Shown here: one piece after another, positions 13,601 through 26,356 of the stretch
Layout: the number at the start of each line of letters is the position of its first letter
Numbering within the stretch: position 1 is the first letter of the stretch
Program-made: the position numbers and the translations under genes
Notes under the pieces: model-generated
What the model saw: only the letters and a program-made list of their open reading frames with translations
Database searches by the model: none
Told to the model about the DNA's origin: nothing
Assembly (NCBI RefSeq): GCF_001659605.2
Contig: NC_035161.2
Span: forward strand, 29,311,691-29,375,690
DNA length: 64,000 bases
Direction: 5' to 3'
Source: Manihot esculenta
Taxonomy: Eukaryota; Streptophyta; Magnoliopsida; Malpighiales; Euphorbiaceae

Positions 13601-14744
13601 TTAACATATATAAGATTATATTCATTTTTATGCCATAAATTTTTTATTTTATATTTTTTTCCAAAAAATAAATATACTTCTATTTTTATGCTGAATAAAA
13701 AATATATTAACATAGTTGAATGTATATATGTTATTCCGCCTTTCGTAATTTATTATATATTCATATTGTTACATTAAAATTAAATAATTAATAATAAATA
13801 TTATTTTTTTTAAAGCAAAATGATTATACCGGATAGATTTTCTACTCATATTATGAGTAGAGGCCCATTTAATAAGTTTAACAAAAATTTACAATCATTC
13901 AAAATCAAATTCCTGAATAAATATTCCCTTTCTTTCTCGTTTCTAGAGCATAAATCATTAATAAAATATCGATCACTCTTCCACATTAATGAAATATCTT
14001 CTCCCAATCATTATCTATTTATTAAGAAACAATCGTCAAAATATAAAAAATTACGAATTTCATCAAAAATAAAATGTTTGACTTGTAATTAGAAATTAAA
14101 TTTTTCAATATAATAACTGTTCGAGAATTGTCGTTATAAATAAAAAGGTCAGCATATTATGAAAATTGATTGGATTATATATAAGAAATATTTTCACCCT
14201 ATAAAAATTACAAGTAACAGATTGGAATATTTGTGAAATTCTTAATAGGGACAATAATATCTTTTTCATCGATAGTTAATTGATATAAATCATCTTTTAT
14301 ATAAAGAAAAAAAAATTCAAAAAGGAAAAATTCAAGAGCAGGAAAACTTAATTATTTTAATATAAATGTTATTAAATTATGCTTAAAATTAATAAATTTT
14401 ATTTTTTACTATATACTAAATACGAGTATATTAATAAATTAATATAAATTATGCTTTTTAAAACAATAAATAATTTATAATTTAAAACAGATAAAAATAA
14501 ATAAAATTGTATTTATAAAAGGAAGAGTGTAGTAAAATTTACACATAAATTAAAATTCTGATTTTGCAACCACCGTCCTCAATGATTTGCTTTCTTGCGG
14601 GTCCCATCTCAACCAAACTCCAGAAAGATTTTCCTGCTCATTTCTCATGTTTTATCCTAAATTTCCGCTTTTATTAATAAGTATATATATTTACTTTAAA
14701 ATTTTTAAAAAGAAAACTACGCCATGGCGCGGCCATCATAGCTT
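10661..14744. other. AT-rich intergenic DNA, no gene seen
   Basis: Long A/T runs with stops in every frame. The only notable pieces are a terminal-inverted-repeat element at 11901-12153 and a loosely duplicated ~60-bp stretch at 12960-13090 (…ATGTGAC…GGC…CGTTCGATTGTG…, twice). An ORF at 13820-14092 has AT-driven composition and no recognisable motif. Confidence 0.6.
11901..12153. repeat. AT-rich MITE-like element
   Basis: The left end reads AAATTTACTATTTAATT and the right end, reverse complemented, reads AAATTTATTATTTAATT. Similarity continues inward at lower quality. The same terminal sequence recurs at 36211-36580 and in fragments elsewhere in the window. Confidence 0.45.
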
Positions 14745-14758
14745 GTATATATATATAT
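14745..14758 (+). promoter_or_regulatory. TATA box of the starch synthase gene
   Basis: A TATATATATATAT run lies 63 bases before the ATG at 14821, giving a short 5' leader. It is the only strong TATA-like string close to the start codon. Confidence 0.5.
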
Positions 14759-14820
14759 CCCAGCACACACACTCATATCCCCATCTCTTTTTTTGAAAAA
14801 TTCAGTTTGTTTTTTGTAAA

Positions 14821-17800
14821 ATGGAATCTTTAGGATCAGTTGAATCTTCCGTCTTTCTTCTGGCGGTTTCTAATGGTGATTCGAGATTTAAGCCTGCTGT
14901 GAGAATTAGTGTTCACTCACTTCAAGCGAAAAGCAAGAAAGTTCTTGCTAGACAGGGGGACCTCCGTCAGCAGGTGATATACTGGCTTCTATTTTCTTTC
15001 TTCTTTTTCTTCTGCTTGAAAATGCCGGATTTTGAGTTTCTGAAGAAAACTCTGCCATTGCTTTTAGTACTAGATTTTGAACGTAGATAATGAGGTTTAT
15101 ATGGTTTTCTTGCGGTATTTGGACTTGTTTGTCAAAGGTGAAGTTTCTAAGAGTGCTGGAAATTGAATATGATTCTTACGAAGCCAATTGTTAGAAAATT
15201 ATCTTTTTCTTGGAAAAACTTAGTTATTGAGTGAGGATACATTCGAAGGTGATTGTTGTTGCAAATCCTTTAGCCTTGCAAAAAGAAAAAATTCAATTTG
15301 ATTTGGAAGAATTTTGCTTAAGGAGAAAAAGGAATCAAGAAAAAGAAGATATATCCATATGAATTGCGAAAGAAGTTTGCTCTTTAAATGAGTTCTTGTT
15401 ACACACTGTAGGAAAAGATATAGGAAGCAAAGAATAGTTTATCTTGTTCGTTCTTCTTGATTCTCTCTATAATCTTCCTAAGATTTTCTCTTCTATTCTT
15501 CTCTATTTCTTCCCTGCTCTTTCTAGATTCTCTGTTAGGGTGCAGAAACCCAAATATTCTCCTACTGCAACAAAGCACATTGTCTGCAATTATATATAGG
15601 CCTACAGGGGTTGAACTAACATATTGTAAACGTTGAAGAACTTAAAATCGCAATGGATTGATTAGATTAATGCTCCTTCAACTGTAACTTTGTTTGAATT
15701 GTGATCTTTCTTTGCGGAGATCTATAGAGCTTCAACCATAAATATACCATTCGAGTTGCGGACAATTTTAAAATTCTCTCTAGATTCATCGTGTGCATCT
15801 TAATTCCTTATATTCTTTATTTTATGTCTATGCTTGTAATTAAACATGGATAAAGGAACACTAAACTTCAGTAGGTTACTGAAACGATCATACTTTGCAG
15901 ATTGCCAAAAGAAGGAATTTGGTTTCTTCCATAAAATGTAGCAGTTTTGACCATGAAATAGACCGAACTTCTCATGAACAGAGGGATAGCTCCTTGCCAG
16001 ATTCAGAGAGTACTTCAACTAGTGATGTAAATATACTTCAACACCAAAATAACAATGTTCTTCCAAGTGGCTATGTCCATTCACCTGCAGATGAAGTACC
16101 AGAAATTTCACCTTCAGCTATCAGTGGTGGTTATGCTAAAGATGAAATGGAACATGGACAACGTATATCTCCTAAAACATCTTCCTCTATTAAGAATTTG
16201 ACCAAAGAGTTTAAAGATATGGAGATGAAATCAGAGAATGAAATTATTGAAGGTTCAGCAGAATCAACTTTGCCTAAGGTTGATAATGTCGAAAATGATA
16301 CTATGACTGAAGATGCAAAATCTGTTCCTTTGGCTGGGGCCCATGCAATGAATATAATCTTGGTAGCTGCAGAATGTGCTCCATGGTCCAAAACAGGTAT
16401 GGCATTTTTAAGTGTAATATACTTTCTATATGATTCAGATTCATATAAGAGTTAACACAGGTGGCCTTGGAGATGTTGCTGGGTCTTTACCGAAGGCTTT
16501 AGCTCGGCGTGGACATCGCGTCATGGTAATGCAGTTATAATTCTTTAGGTAATGTACCTTCTGCATTTTGATTCCTAAAACAACGTATCCTCTAGGTTGT
16601 GGCACCTAGGTACCATAATTATGCTGAACCTCAGTATACTGGAGTTCCAAAGGTGTATAAAGTGGATGGTCAGGTATGCTACTGCTGCAGCTTTCAGCTT
16701 TAACTAAGTCCTGCAAAATTGTTTGGATTATGATTTTATCACATTGCAATCATGAAATAATATATTACTTTGCAGGATTTTGAAGTAACGTACTTCCAAG
16801 CCTTCATTGATGGGGTTGATTTTGTATTCATTGAGAGTCCTATCTTTCGCCACTTGGAGAATAACATATATGGAGGAAACAGAGTAGTAAGATATCTTTC
16901 CTTGTCTCTGCTTAGAATAAATGGCTACACATTAAGAACTTTATTTTTCTATCTTACGGACTTTAGATCCCTTCTTATCTATGGTTCTTCAAAAGGAAAT
17001 GCTAACGGTATGATGTAAAAAATGAGGCCCTACGAGGCTTTACCTGTTGATTGGTTTATCATGTGTAAAAAGTAAGTCTAGTTCTGATTTGTTTTGACAT
17101 TGTGATATCACTTGCACTATTTGGAACGGTTTCTCTGGGCTTGAGTAGAATTAGATTGGTCTAGAGTACACTTTGGAGATGTTGAATTGAAACGAAGAGT
17201 ATGTGGTAGTGGTACTATAGAAAAAATGCCAAAAAACCTTTGGAATTGTGCTCCTTCCCACCCACTCCTCCCACCCTCTCCCCATCCCCTTCCACCCCCC
17301 CCCCCCCCCAAAAAAAAAAAAATATGGAGCATTTGTCAGTAGGGAATGCCCCCAGTTGTTATTGACCAGTATTTTGCTTGCACTTTGTTATGACTAGGTT
17401 GTTTCCTGGGTTCTTTGCAGGCTTCTGTTTGTACAATTCAAGGGCACTTCTCAATTAGTTATCTTTTTTCATTTATTGCTTAGCCTAGGAGATATCATAT
17501 CCTCCGAGTTGACACCCCCCTTTTTACCTTAATAATTTTTCTTTCATTTCAGATAAATTTTGAGCATCTTAATGAATGTATTTTGATTGTAGTCATGTGA
17601 TTAGCTTTTGAACTTCTTGATTTTATTTTGATCAGCTAATCCTTATAATACATAAGTCTTCCATCTCTTTGTTCAATTGTGCAGGATGTTTTAAAGCGGA
17701 TGGTATTATTTTGCAAAGCTGCTGTTGAGGTACAATTTTTTACCAGCTCGAAACATTATTGAAAATTGACCGAGTGCCGACATGTTAAAGTAGGCAGACT

Positions 17801-20553
17801 AGATTAGAGCTATATGCAATGTAATTGATGTACTGGAATTGTTTAAAAGTTAAAAAAATCCTTGAACATGGGAATGATATGCTTGCATTCAAAGTAGTTG
17901 CATTTTCTAAGCAGAAACCAATTGATTAAGTAAATATAATTAATTATATGGGTTCTCATATGATGTTCTAATTGTATTTAGTTGGCTATGGAGGCCTCAA
18001 GTCCAGTGGTAAATTTGCATGTTGTATCTTACTAAATGATCATGTTGAAAATGAGTTATTGGAATAACTGGAGTTACATAAGTATCTGTAACACTGTTAA
18101 AATGTTCCAAACTATCTTGTTATTCCATAAAAGAGATTCCTTGATTCTTTATTCATCCATGATATAGATAGTTGATGATAAAAGAAAATATTGGGTTGTG
18201 TTGTTCACTGTAAATTAATAAACTGAAGCATGTTATTTTCTAAAGCAAAGATGATATTACATGGTTGCTCTTATTAATATTTAAGAGTCTAGAGATATTT
18301 TCTGTTTGTAACCTCTTTCATCATAGCTATGCAAATTCATAAAGAGTTGATTTATAGGTTCCTTGGCATGTCCCATGTGGTGGAGTCTGCTATGGGGATG
18401 GAAATTTGGCTTTCATTGCAAATGATTGGCATACAGCACTGTTACCAGTGTATCTGAAGGCATATTATCGAGACAAAGGTTTTATGCACTATGCAAGATC
18501 TGTTCTTGTAATTCACAACATCGCTCACCAGGTTTACCCCTGTTCAATATGTTCCATTTCTCTGAATGTAAATGTATAGTAATGTGTTATCAATAAATAC
18601 TGGTGTTACTTGAACTATTTTTGTTTTGTCTGGTTGAAACTAATTTTAGTACTGCCTCAATAAGTTGAGGGTGGAGTGTGCTTTACAGGGTTCTGTTTTG
18701 TCAACATGCATTATCTAAAGGAGAAGTAAAAAACCCATGCTAAGTTTTCACCTCTTGCAAATTGATCAGCCTTGAAGTTCACCCTAAAGAGAAGAATCAG
18801 CATGTCTTTTCTTTTTTTTTTATCCCCCTGCTTTTACCTTAAGCAGAGTAAATTCGCTTTTTTGACTTCTAACATCTGATTTTCAGTACCTAAAAGTCCA
18901 GTTTGTCCATTGCGTTTAATGTGATTCAAAACTCTTGCCAATCTGATTCAATTTAATGATTGAACTGAACCCTGCATAAACTAAGGACTCGATGTTAACC
19001 TTGGATACCTTATTGTTGTTTATTTTCATCATTTTATCGCTTGAGGATGTTTGCTACAGTAGTACATACCTGATTTTTAAGCTTCAAATTACTCCTGGCA
19101 TCAGTCTTATCATCTTAATTATTATTTTGTGTGTGGATGATACGTTAAGAGTCACAGTTTACTAGCCACCACTAGCTACTAGTTTTAGTTTGGACTGCTG
19201 CTTATCAGCCCTAGTTTGGCAGTAGAGCATCAAGACCTCAAAGAGTGTTGGATTAATTGTTCCGGATCTTGGTAGAAAGAACAATTTCAAAAATAAAATG
19301 GAGTTTCTTATATTAGATTTGATCCTCTGCATCTAATTTCACTTAAGAACATGAAGTTATCCTTAAATGAGAAAAGGAATTGTACTGAATAATCTACTGG
19401 CGAATGCCTAGATTGTTCAAATTTTCTATATCAGTTCTTGTTCACAAGATTCACTTATTTGTAAATTGTGTCAATGTATCTCAGCACAGGCATGACATCA
19501 TGTGAAATTCTTTGATATATTTCCCAAATCCCTTCCATGATTGAAACTTTTACCATTTACCAGTGTTGAACTTTGAAAATTTTGTACCGCATCTAGGGTC
19601 GCGGACCAGTGGACGATTTTCGTTATATGGATCTACCAGGACACTACATTGACCTCTTCAAACTCTATGACCCAGTTGGTGGTGAGCACTCCAATATCCT
19701 TGCAGCTGGACTTAAGACAGCAGATCGTTTGGTTACTGTTAGTCATGGATATGCCTGGGAGCTCAAAACATCTGAAGGTGGTTGGGGTCTACACAATATC
19801 ATAAATGAGAATGGCTGGAAAATGAGTGGCATAGTTAATGGGATTGATGCAAAAGAATGGAACCCGCAGTTTGATGTTCACTTGACGTTAGATGGTTATA
19901 CTAACTACTCCCTGGAAACACTAGACACTGGCAAGCCTCAGTGCAAAGCAGCACTACAGAAGGAACTTGGTTTGCCTGTCCGACCTGATGTTCCTGTTAT
20001 TGGGTTCATTGGAAGGTTGGATCATCAAAAAGGTGTTGATCTCATAGCTGAGGCAATTCCCTGGATGATTGATCAGGATGTGCAACTAGTCATGTTGGGC
20101 ACCGGCAGACACGACTTGGAAGAGATGCTTAGAAATTTTGAATGCCGACATAGTGACAAAGTGAGGGGATGGGTTGGTTTTTCTGTGCAGACATCTCACA
20201 GGATAACAGCTGGTGCGGATATTTTGCTCATGCCATCAAGATTTGAGCCTTGTGGGCTGAACCAGTTATATGCTATGACGTATGGGACAGTTCCTGTTGT
20301 ACATGCAGTTGGTGGACTGAGAGACACAGTGCAACCCTTTGATCCATTTAGTGAGTCGGGGCTTGGGTGGACGTTTGATAGTGCTGAAAAAAATAAATTG
20401 ATACATGCATTATGGAACTGCTTGCTCACTTATCGACAGTACAAGAAGAGCTGGGAAGGACTGCAGAGAAGAGGAATGACGCAAGACCTCAGCTGGGACC
20501 ATGCTGCTGCTAAATACGAGGATGTTCTTGTTGCTGCCAAGTACCAGTGGTAA
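14821..20553 (+). CDS. SS2: Soluble starch synthase, SSII type (GT5), chloroplast; 8 exons
   Basis: Exons: 14821-14973, 15901-16396, 16461-16525, 16596-16673, 16776-16886, 17685-17729, 18358-18531, 19597-20553. All introns are GT-AG and all phases join, giving 692 aa. The enzyme transfers glucose from ADP-glucose onto amylopectin chains in plastids. The GT5 domain starts at about residue 202 ([17 protein letters not shown]); the ADP-glucose-binding KTGGL is at 215-219. The last exon holds [25 protein letters not shown] and the second GGL (AVGGLRDTV). The first ~200 residues are a transit peptide plus an acidic, Ser-rich spacer. The total is somewhat shorter than the 750-800 aa common for SSII, and the shortfall lies in the N-terminal spacer. 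The catalytic part matches SSII closely. A paralogue such as SSVI is the main alternative. The 5' end is the least certain part of the model. Confidence 0.93.
17295..17322. repeat. Homopolymer pair C15-A13 in starch synthase intron 5
   Basis: Fifteen C followed by thirteen A, preceded by a C-rich, pyrimidine-biased tract from about 17250. Prone to sequencing and replication slippage, so the counts may be inexact. Confidence 0.9.
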
Positions 20554-23500
20554 GCATGACTGCATTTCAATATTTCTGACTTTTTCGCTTTTTGTATAAG
20601 CTTAGAATGAGATCCAATTGTGACCTAAATGATATTAGTGAGTGGAGAAGATAGTTTTCAAAAGGACCCTCTGATGCAAGGAAGGGATATATTGGTAGTA
20701 ACCTGAGTCTGATTCAGGAGTTATAAATACGTCAATACTTTCTGATTTTATCACATTGGCAGAGGATTTGTGTGATAACCAAATTTTGATCTTGTGCTCT
20801 CTATTATCTGAAACCTTAGCTCTTTTCTTCTTTTTCTCCTTTGGTTATTTTTGCATAAACCTTGCAATTAATTGTAGGTGATTAGGAATCGACTTTTTTT
20901 TCCCCAAAATTCCCTGCGGATGTCTAGGGGACAGGTTCTAAATCCACACCATTCCTTAACGGTAGCATGCCTCATCTCATAACACAGACAGAAACCGAAC
21001 AGGAGCCAGAGAAATCAAATTAGTATTCTTTTAATTGATTTTATCAAACTGAAGAGTACTATTGCAACATTCAATAAATAGAGCCCCCCACAACTGTTTC
21101 TGAATTGAAGAAAAATACATCGCACACTGGGTATACATAAACATTAATGATTAACCCTGAGCCACGTATTACAAACATATCGAACTACAACAGCTCGCAA
21201 ACATGTTTCTGTATTGCGAACTCTTTGAGTATATGAAACTCTCCTTTCTCGACCAAGTGGCAAATAGGGTCGTGTTGAGAACTGCCCAGCAAAGCCTCTA
21301 GACAAACAACCTTCAAATGCACAAAGAGATTTTTGGTGGACCTCATTCTATTTTCTGCTTAATGATTTCCATTCAGTCACCGGCGTTTGGGATATGAACA
21401 TGTTTCTCTTTGAATTTGAGGCTCTTTTATTTCATAAAAAATATTTTTTAAGAAAATGTTTTTCAAATTTTATATTTTTTAATGTTTGAGACCCTCAGAA
21501 AATTAAGTTAATGTAAAATATTTTTTTTTAATCAAAGGAATGATTTTACACATTTTAGAAATTTTATTAAAATGTTTATAAATAAATTTGTTAATAAATT
21601 TTATTTTTAAAATTAAAATTAAATAATAAAAAATAATTTATTTTGTTAAAAAATATTTTTTAAAAAATATTTTATAAAAAAATATTTTTCAAATATAAAT
21701 TATATTTCATAAACAAATGGAACTGAATTTGGCTTTTGACATAAGCTCGGGGTTACTATAATCTGGTAAGAAAGCATTTGAAGAATATTTGCATTCATCA
21801 CACAGCCACAACACAGCAATCAAAGGAATAAAATAGTAACATAGAGAAGAATCATGCCATTTAGTTCAATTCATTCGAAAGAAAATGACCATGACATAGA
21901 TGCCCATGCAAAAGTCAAGGCGTATTACTGTTACAAAGATACATATATAGGACCGGTTTGAATCCCATTCACAATTGATTCAATTAAGTTTGTCCATATA
22001 GTGCATTTCTTCTTTCACACCAATAATTGAGTGTCAAGGAGTCGATTGCTTCAGAGTAAAAACACGCACATATAGTGACATGTGAACCCAATTTAATTTG
22101 GTAAACAAATAATCAACGCACCAACAACAATCTTTTCCTAGCAAAATAGAAATTGATCAAGCGTAGATTTTTATATAAATAAAAGGCATCAAGCATCATT
22201 GAAAAGACAATTTAAGCAAAAAGATTAGTTGCCTTAAAAGAAATTTGAAAAGCAACAGGATAAGGGAGCATATTAAGAAAATTGTAATTGACATTTTTAA
22301 ACAGCCAACATCAATTCCAAGCCCAACCAAAAAGGCAGTCGAATCCATTTGTAAACTCAAGCAGACAGAAAGGAATGAAAGAGCTAACACTTCACAAGGT
22401 ACTCTATCCATATAGATAAAGCTTAAAATAATTCATATAATAATAATAAATCAGAAAGGAAGAATCTAAAGTCAGAAAGCATGCATATAATAAAAACCAA
22501 CTATTTGGTCAACCTAGTATAAAGAATACCTCAACAAAGTCACACCATTGGTTCAGCTATCGAAACCTCCCAGCTAAAACTAGTCTTCATGTAGTAACTG
22601 CCTTCCTGGCAGCTGCAAAACAGTCCAGGAAAATAAAGAGATAATCAACAATCTAGAAGATCATTTATGAAAACACATGGAAGCCATTTGTCAAAGTTCA
22701 GATAAACAATTTGCAACTTATACATCCTGCAGAACCATAGAGAAAAATAAACTTACTGATTTTTTTTTTACCATTTTCATGGCAAATGAAGAACACAAAA
22801 TCATAGAAGCATGAGAACTCAGAGAAACCCACCTAAAGGACAAAACGCAAGGAGTCACGTAGCCCCACTAGAGTGAGACTGATGCTTAGTTGGGTCTGTG
22901 AATTTTATATCAAGATAGCAATAGCAACAAAATATAATATTTTCTAATGATATGCAACAAGTGTAATAATGGTTTGGGTCCAATTGAATCTGAAGCAGAA
23001 TGGACCAGAGCAGATCCGAAATAATTGGCAGGGAGAATTGGACCATTCAACTTCAGCATAATGCTAGGGTTTATTGGTTTTCCTATACAACTAGGCGAAC
23101 CAGTTACGCCCTACTGTGCATTTTTTAGCACTTACCACACCAATTTTAGATGATGAAAAATGTACTGAGATAGGTAAGTAAAAACAGGAATTATATAATA
23201 AAAATTAAAATTATAGTACTTAAATTAAAATTTTACAATTTATTAATTATAATTTTTTAAAATTAAATTTTTACATTAACAAATTATTTAAAATTACAGT
23301 ACTTAAATTAATTATAATATTTATTGTTATTTAATAAAAATTATATACTTCAATAAAAAATAATTACAATTTAAAATTTTATTTTAATTATTATATATTA
23401 GATAATAAATTTATATTTTCATAATTATTTTAAAAATATAATAAATTGATGTACATATTTATTAATTATTTTATATACTAACAGTAATTATTAAATATAA

Positions 23501-23689
23501 TTTATTAAATATTTAAATTATATCAACTAAAATTAAATATCAGCTAAACCAAATAAGAGTTTAAAGTGGATTCATATAAAACTAAAACCATGTGGGCAAT
23601 ATAATTTTTTCAGGTAGTTTGAGTCCATATAAAACATGTCCATCGAAGAATTTCCCAATCCAATATGGCTAGGGAGAATCTTCTGAGAA
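20554..23689. other. Starch synthase 3' region and intergenic DNA, no gene seen
   Basis: The first few hundred bases should be 3' UTR. From 21420 to 21710 and from 23150 to 23560 the DNA is very A/T-rich. The stretch 21750-23110 is of ordinary composition and could hold transcribed non-coding or UTR sequence, but I see no coherent ORF or splice pattern on either strand. Confidence 0.5.
21564..21640. repeat. Dispersed AT-rich repeat, copy A
   Basis: About 77 bases from TTATTAAAATGTTTATAAAT to AAAAAATAATTTA, matching 27911-27985 with few differences by eye. It lies in a wider AT-rich block (21420-21720), probably a degraded MITE. Confidence 0.5.
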
Positions 23690-23699
23690 TGACGTGGCA
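23690..23699 (+). promoter_or_regulatory. TGACGTGGCA box upstream of the RING gene
   Basis: This 10-mer contains an ACGTGGC bZIP site. TGACGTGG fits the plant and animal unfolded-protein-response element, and ACGTGGC fits the ABA-response element. It lies ~90 bases before the TATA box. The identical 10-mer occurs before the Dof gene (38516-38525). Confidence 0.4.
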
Positions 23700-23782
23700 A
23701 AGGCAAAGTGAAGTCGTCAAATAGATTTCCATATGGGAAAAGGAAAACGAAATTGCTTATCCCATCAATTTTCCTGTATCTG

Positions 23783-23790
23783 TATATATA
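23783..23790 (+). promoter_or_regulatory. TATA box of the RING-H2 gene
   Basis: TATATATA, 120 bases before the start codon at 23910, followed by a CT-rich leader typical of plant 5' UTRs. Confidence 0.55.
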
Positions 23791-23909
23791 CCCTTCTGTC
23801 TCCTACACGTCAAAGACCCTATCGTTCATCTTCTCTTTGTCTCTACATCAAGCTGTAGCCTTTAGCCACGAATAGCTACGAAACAAGCCTAGATCAAACT
23901 ATTTCCGAT

Positions 23910-24461
23910 ATGCCCTATCTGAGTTTCCTTGCCATATCCGAGGAAGCGGCGGATCAAGGAGAACAGCCATTAGAAAACATCCATGAAGTCGTTGTCTTTG
24001 ATGGTGTTACCCACTCCTTCTCTTTCAGCCAGGTCCCCACCGATGACGGCTCTGACACATCTGGTCCTTTGCCTGCGTCGAAGGCGTCCATTGATGCTAT
24101 GCCTAGAGTAACAGTAACGGATGACTGTGTCGAAGACTGCTCTATTTGTTTAGACGAGATGCGGGTTGGCAGCGTGATTCGTGAGATGCCGTGTAAGCAT
24201 GGGTTTCATTCCGATTGTATTGAGATGTGGCTTGTGTTGCATGGGTCGTGCCCGGTTTGTCGGTTCATGATGCCGGTGGAGGATGACGGTCACCGTGACC
24301 GTGACGGCGATGGAAGTGTAAATGGACGGCGTCTGAGGACGAGGCGGCTTATTTCGGACAATTTCATCATTCCGTCCGATGAGCAAACGTCATCCGATAG
24401 AAATCAGGACTCCGATTCTGGGTCCGCAAATTCTAATTTAGGGATGGACACAATCGACTAG
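23910..24461 (+). CDS. RING-H2 E3 ubiquitin ligase, MPSR1-like
   Basis: Intronless, 183 aa. The RING-H2 ligands are all present: C77, C80, C95, H97, H100, C103, C114, C117 (C-X2-C-X14-C-X-H-X2-H-X2-C-X10-C-X2-C). Such fingers bind two zinc ions and recruit an E2~ubiquitin. The REMPCKHGFHSDCIEMWL and HGSCPVCR pattern is that of the MPSR1/At1g26800-type cytosolic ligases, which act on misfolded proteins under stress. No transmembrane segment or signal peptide is visible. The N-terminal ~70 residues are acidic and Ser-rich, and the C-terminal ~60 are Asp/Arg/Ser-rich and probably disordered. The start was chosen as the first ATG after the TATA box. Substrate specificity cannot be read from the sequence. 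Confidence 0.9.
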   Translation: MPYLSFLAISEEAADQGEQPLENIHEVVVFDGVTHSFSFSQVPTDDGSDTSGPLPASKASIDAMPRVTVTDDCVEDCSICLDEMRVGSVIREMPCKHGFHSDCIEMWLVLHGSCPVCRFMMPVEDDGHRDRDGDGSVNGRRLRTRRLISDNFIIPSDEQTSSDRNQDSDSGSANSNLGMDTID

Positions 24462-26356
24462 CCAAAAGCGACCATCACAAGTTTCTTCTTTTTTTTTTTT
24501 AAATATTCACAGTTAATTCGTTGATTTTTCATTTCATCACATGCAAGGCAAGGCAAGGCAACGCAACAGATCAATTAGGATTTGAATTTTTTTTTTTTTA
24601 TTAATAGTATTTTTATCATTATTATTGACGTGCTGTTTAATTTTTTTAATAGTGCAGACGAATAAAAAATCATTACATTAAGCATGGCACGACCTCAATC
24701 TTTTTCTTTCTTTCTTTTTTTTTTTTTGGTCGAACACGACCTCGATATAAGTAAATATTTGATGGTCTGCAGTCATTATACTCTTTTTTTTTTTTTTCAA
24801 TTTTCCCATATATATCCAATAATTTAAAACTTGAACATGTGCAATTTGTCTTGTGATCGAAACACCGAAAAAGTTGAATTTAAGGAAAACATGTATTTAA
24901 ATGAATGTATTTATATGTGCAAGGAAAATGTGGTTTAATAGAGACAGTAGCTATCAATCCTCTCTAGCAAAAGGGAGAGTGATGGCGGAGGACCAGAGAA
25001 AGAGAGAGATAATAAGCACAACTAAAGATGGCCTCTCGTTGAGGCAAAAATTGTGGCCAAAACTCACTGGGGAGAAATAATGGGTAGGCTCCATTTTCTT
25101 TCATGTGTAAGAATCTGTTGTTGGTTGGGAGGCTGATCCATCTTAGGATGTTCATAAATGTTTGTTGGAACAATTATCAATTTCACTTGCAGCTGTTGGA
25201 AATTTGATTAAATTATGCTCGATATGTCACTACTAAAAATTTCATGCTCTTACAACTACAAGCATATTGCAAACTTGTTCTGGATTTTTCATCATTTCAC
25301 CAATGAATCAATTCCATCTGGCTTTAGGTTTAGGCCATTGTCAAGCCAAGCAAATGCTCAGAGCATCATGTGGAGGTGCAGGAGCCACTCAGATGCCATT
25401 GGACATTGTCCCCACTCCACAAAGGTAACGTGCAATATGCATCAAGAAGGCTAATCATCTATCACAAATTGAATGAATTATTTTTCTCTTCAATCAAACA
25501 CAGGAATTAAACTCAGCACTGCCATCTGCATACATATTCAGTAAATGCATTCAACTTACCTGGTAATTGTTGTCCTTGTTCCTCTTTTTACTCTTTCTTC
25601 TCCTATTTCCTATGTTATATCAAGGGTGGCAAATCAGGATGGCAAAATTAAGCCCACACATATATATTTGTATGTCTACAAGCTAAAATACTATCTAGCA
25701 GAGTTAAAAAAAAAAGTAGCAACAAATACTTGAACTGATGCATAGGTTTTAAGCTGCTACTTCAATGAGTAGAAGAGAAGCTTTATCTCTTATAATATCA
25801 TGGACAAAATCCTGGAACTTGTACTTAAACAACCATTATCCAGAGCATGATTATTAGTAGCATAATTGCCTAGCTGAATAAATGAACAACCATGAAGACC
25901 ATCAGTCATTCAAATAAAAGGGATAGGGATTATGAACTTGAACTTTCCCGTATCAGAAAATTCATCCGGTTACTTTAACCGTGTGTTAAAACCCATCACA
26001 AAGTTGAAAAACAAACACCCCAGGACTTCATCAACAACAATTTTCATGACATACTGCAAAAGAAATTTGATAATCTGCAATTAAGAAAATAAAGAAAGAA
26101 AAAGATCTAAGGTGGGAAACAACAGCAACACTTATTATATAATGGCAAATAAAGTTAATAAAAGAAAGGATTCTTATATTCTCCACTGTAACCAAATGTA
26201 TATATAAATCTCTTACAACTTATTGCCATTAGCTTATTTAAGGACTAGGTAGCTCCTGCATAGATTATTCAAGAATCGAAGTCGATTTGCTTGAAGAAAT
26301 ATACTACTCCTACATTGGTTATATCCCTCCTATAAAATTAAGAAATATAATAAGTC
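24462..26356. other. Intergenic DNA between two genes, no further gene seen
   Basis: It contains several T-rich runs (24490, 24590, 24715, 24785). Short ORFs at 24964-25173 (minus) and 25215-25454 (plus) have no recognisable motif and no splice partners. The right end should hold the 3' UTR of the minus-strand gene at 26357. Confidence 0.5.

Noticed and set aside
13820..14092. 90-codon ORF in AT-rich DNA
   Set aside because: Composition is driven by A/T content, with no motif, no splice partner and no promoter.
21750..23110. A possible minus-strand gene right of starch synthase
   Set aside because: Composition is ordinary, but no frame gives more than ~70 codons and no exons join in phase.
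24964..25173. 69-codon minus-strand ORF
   Set aside because: No motif, and it overlaps no promoter or splice signals.
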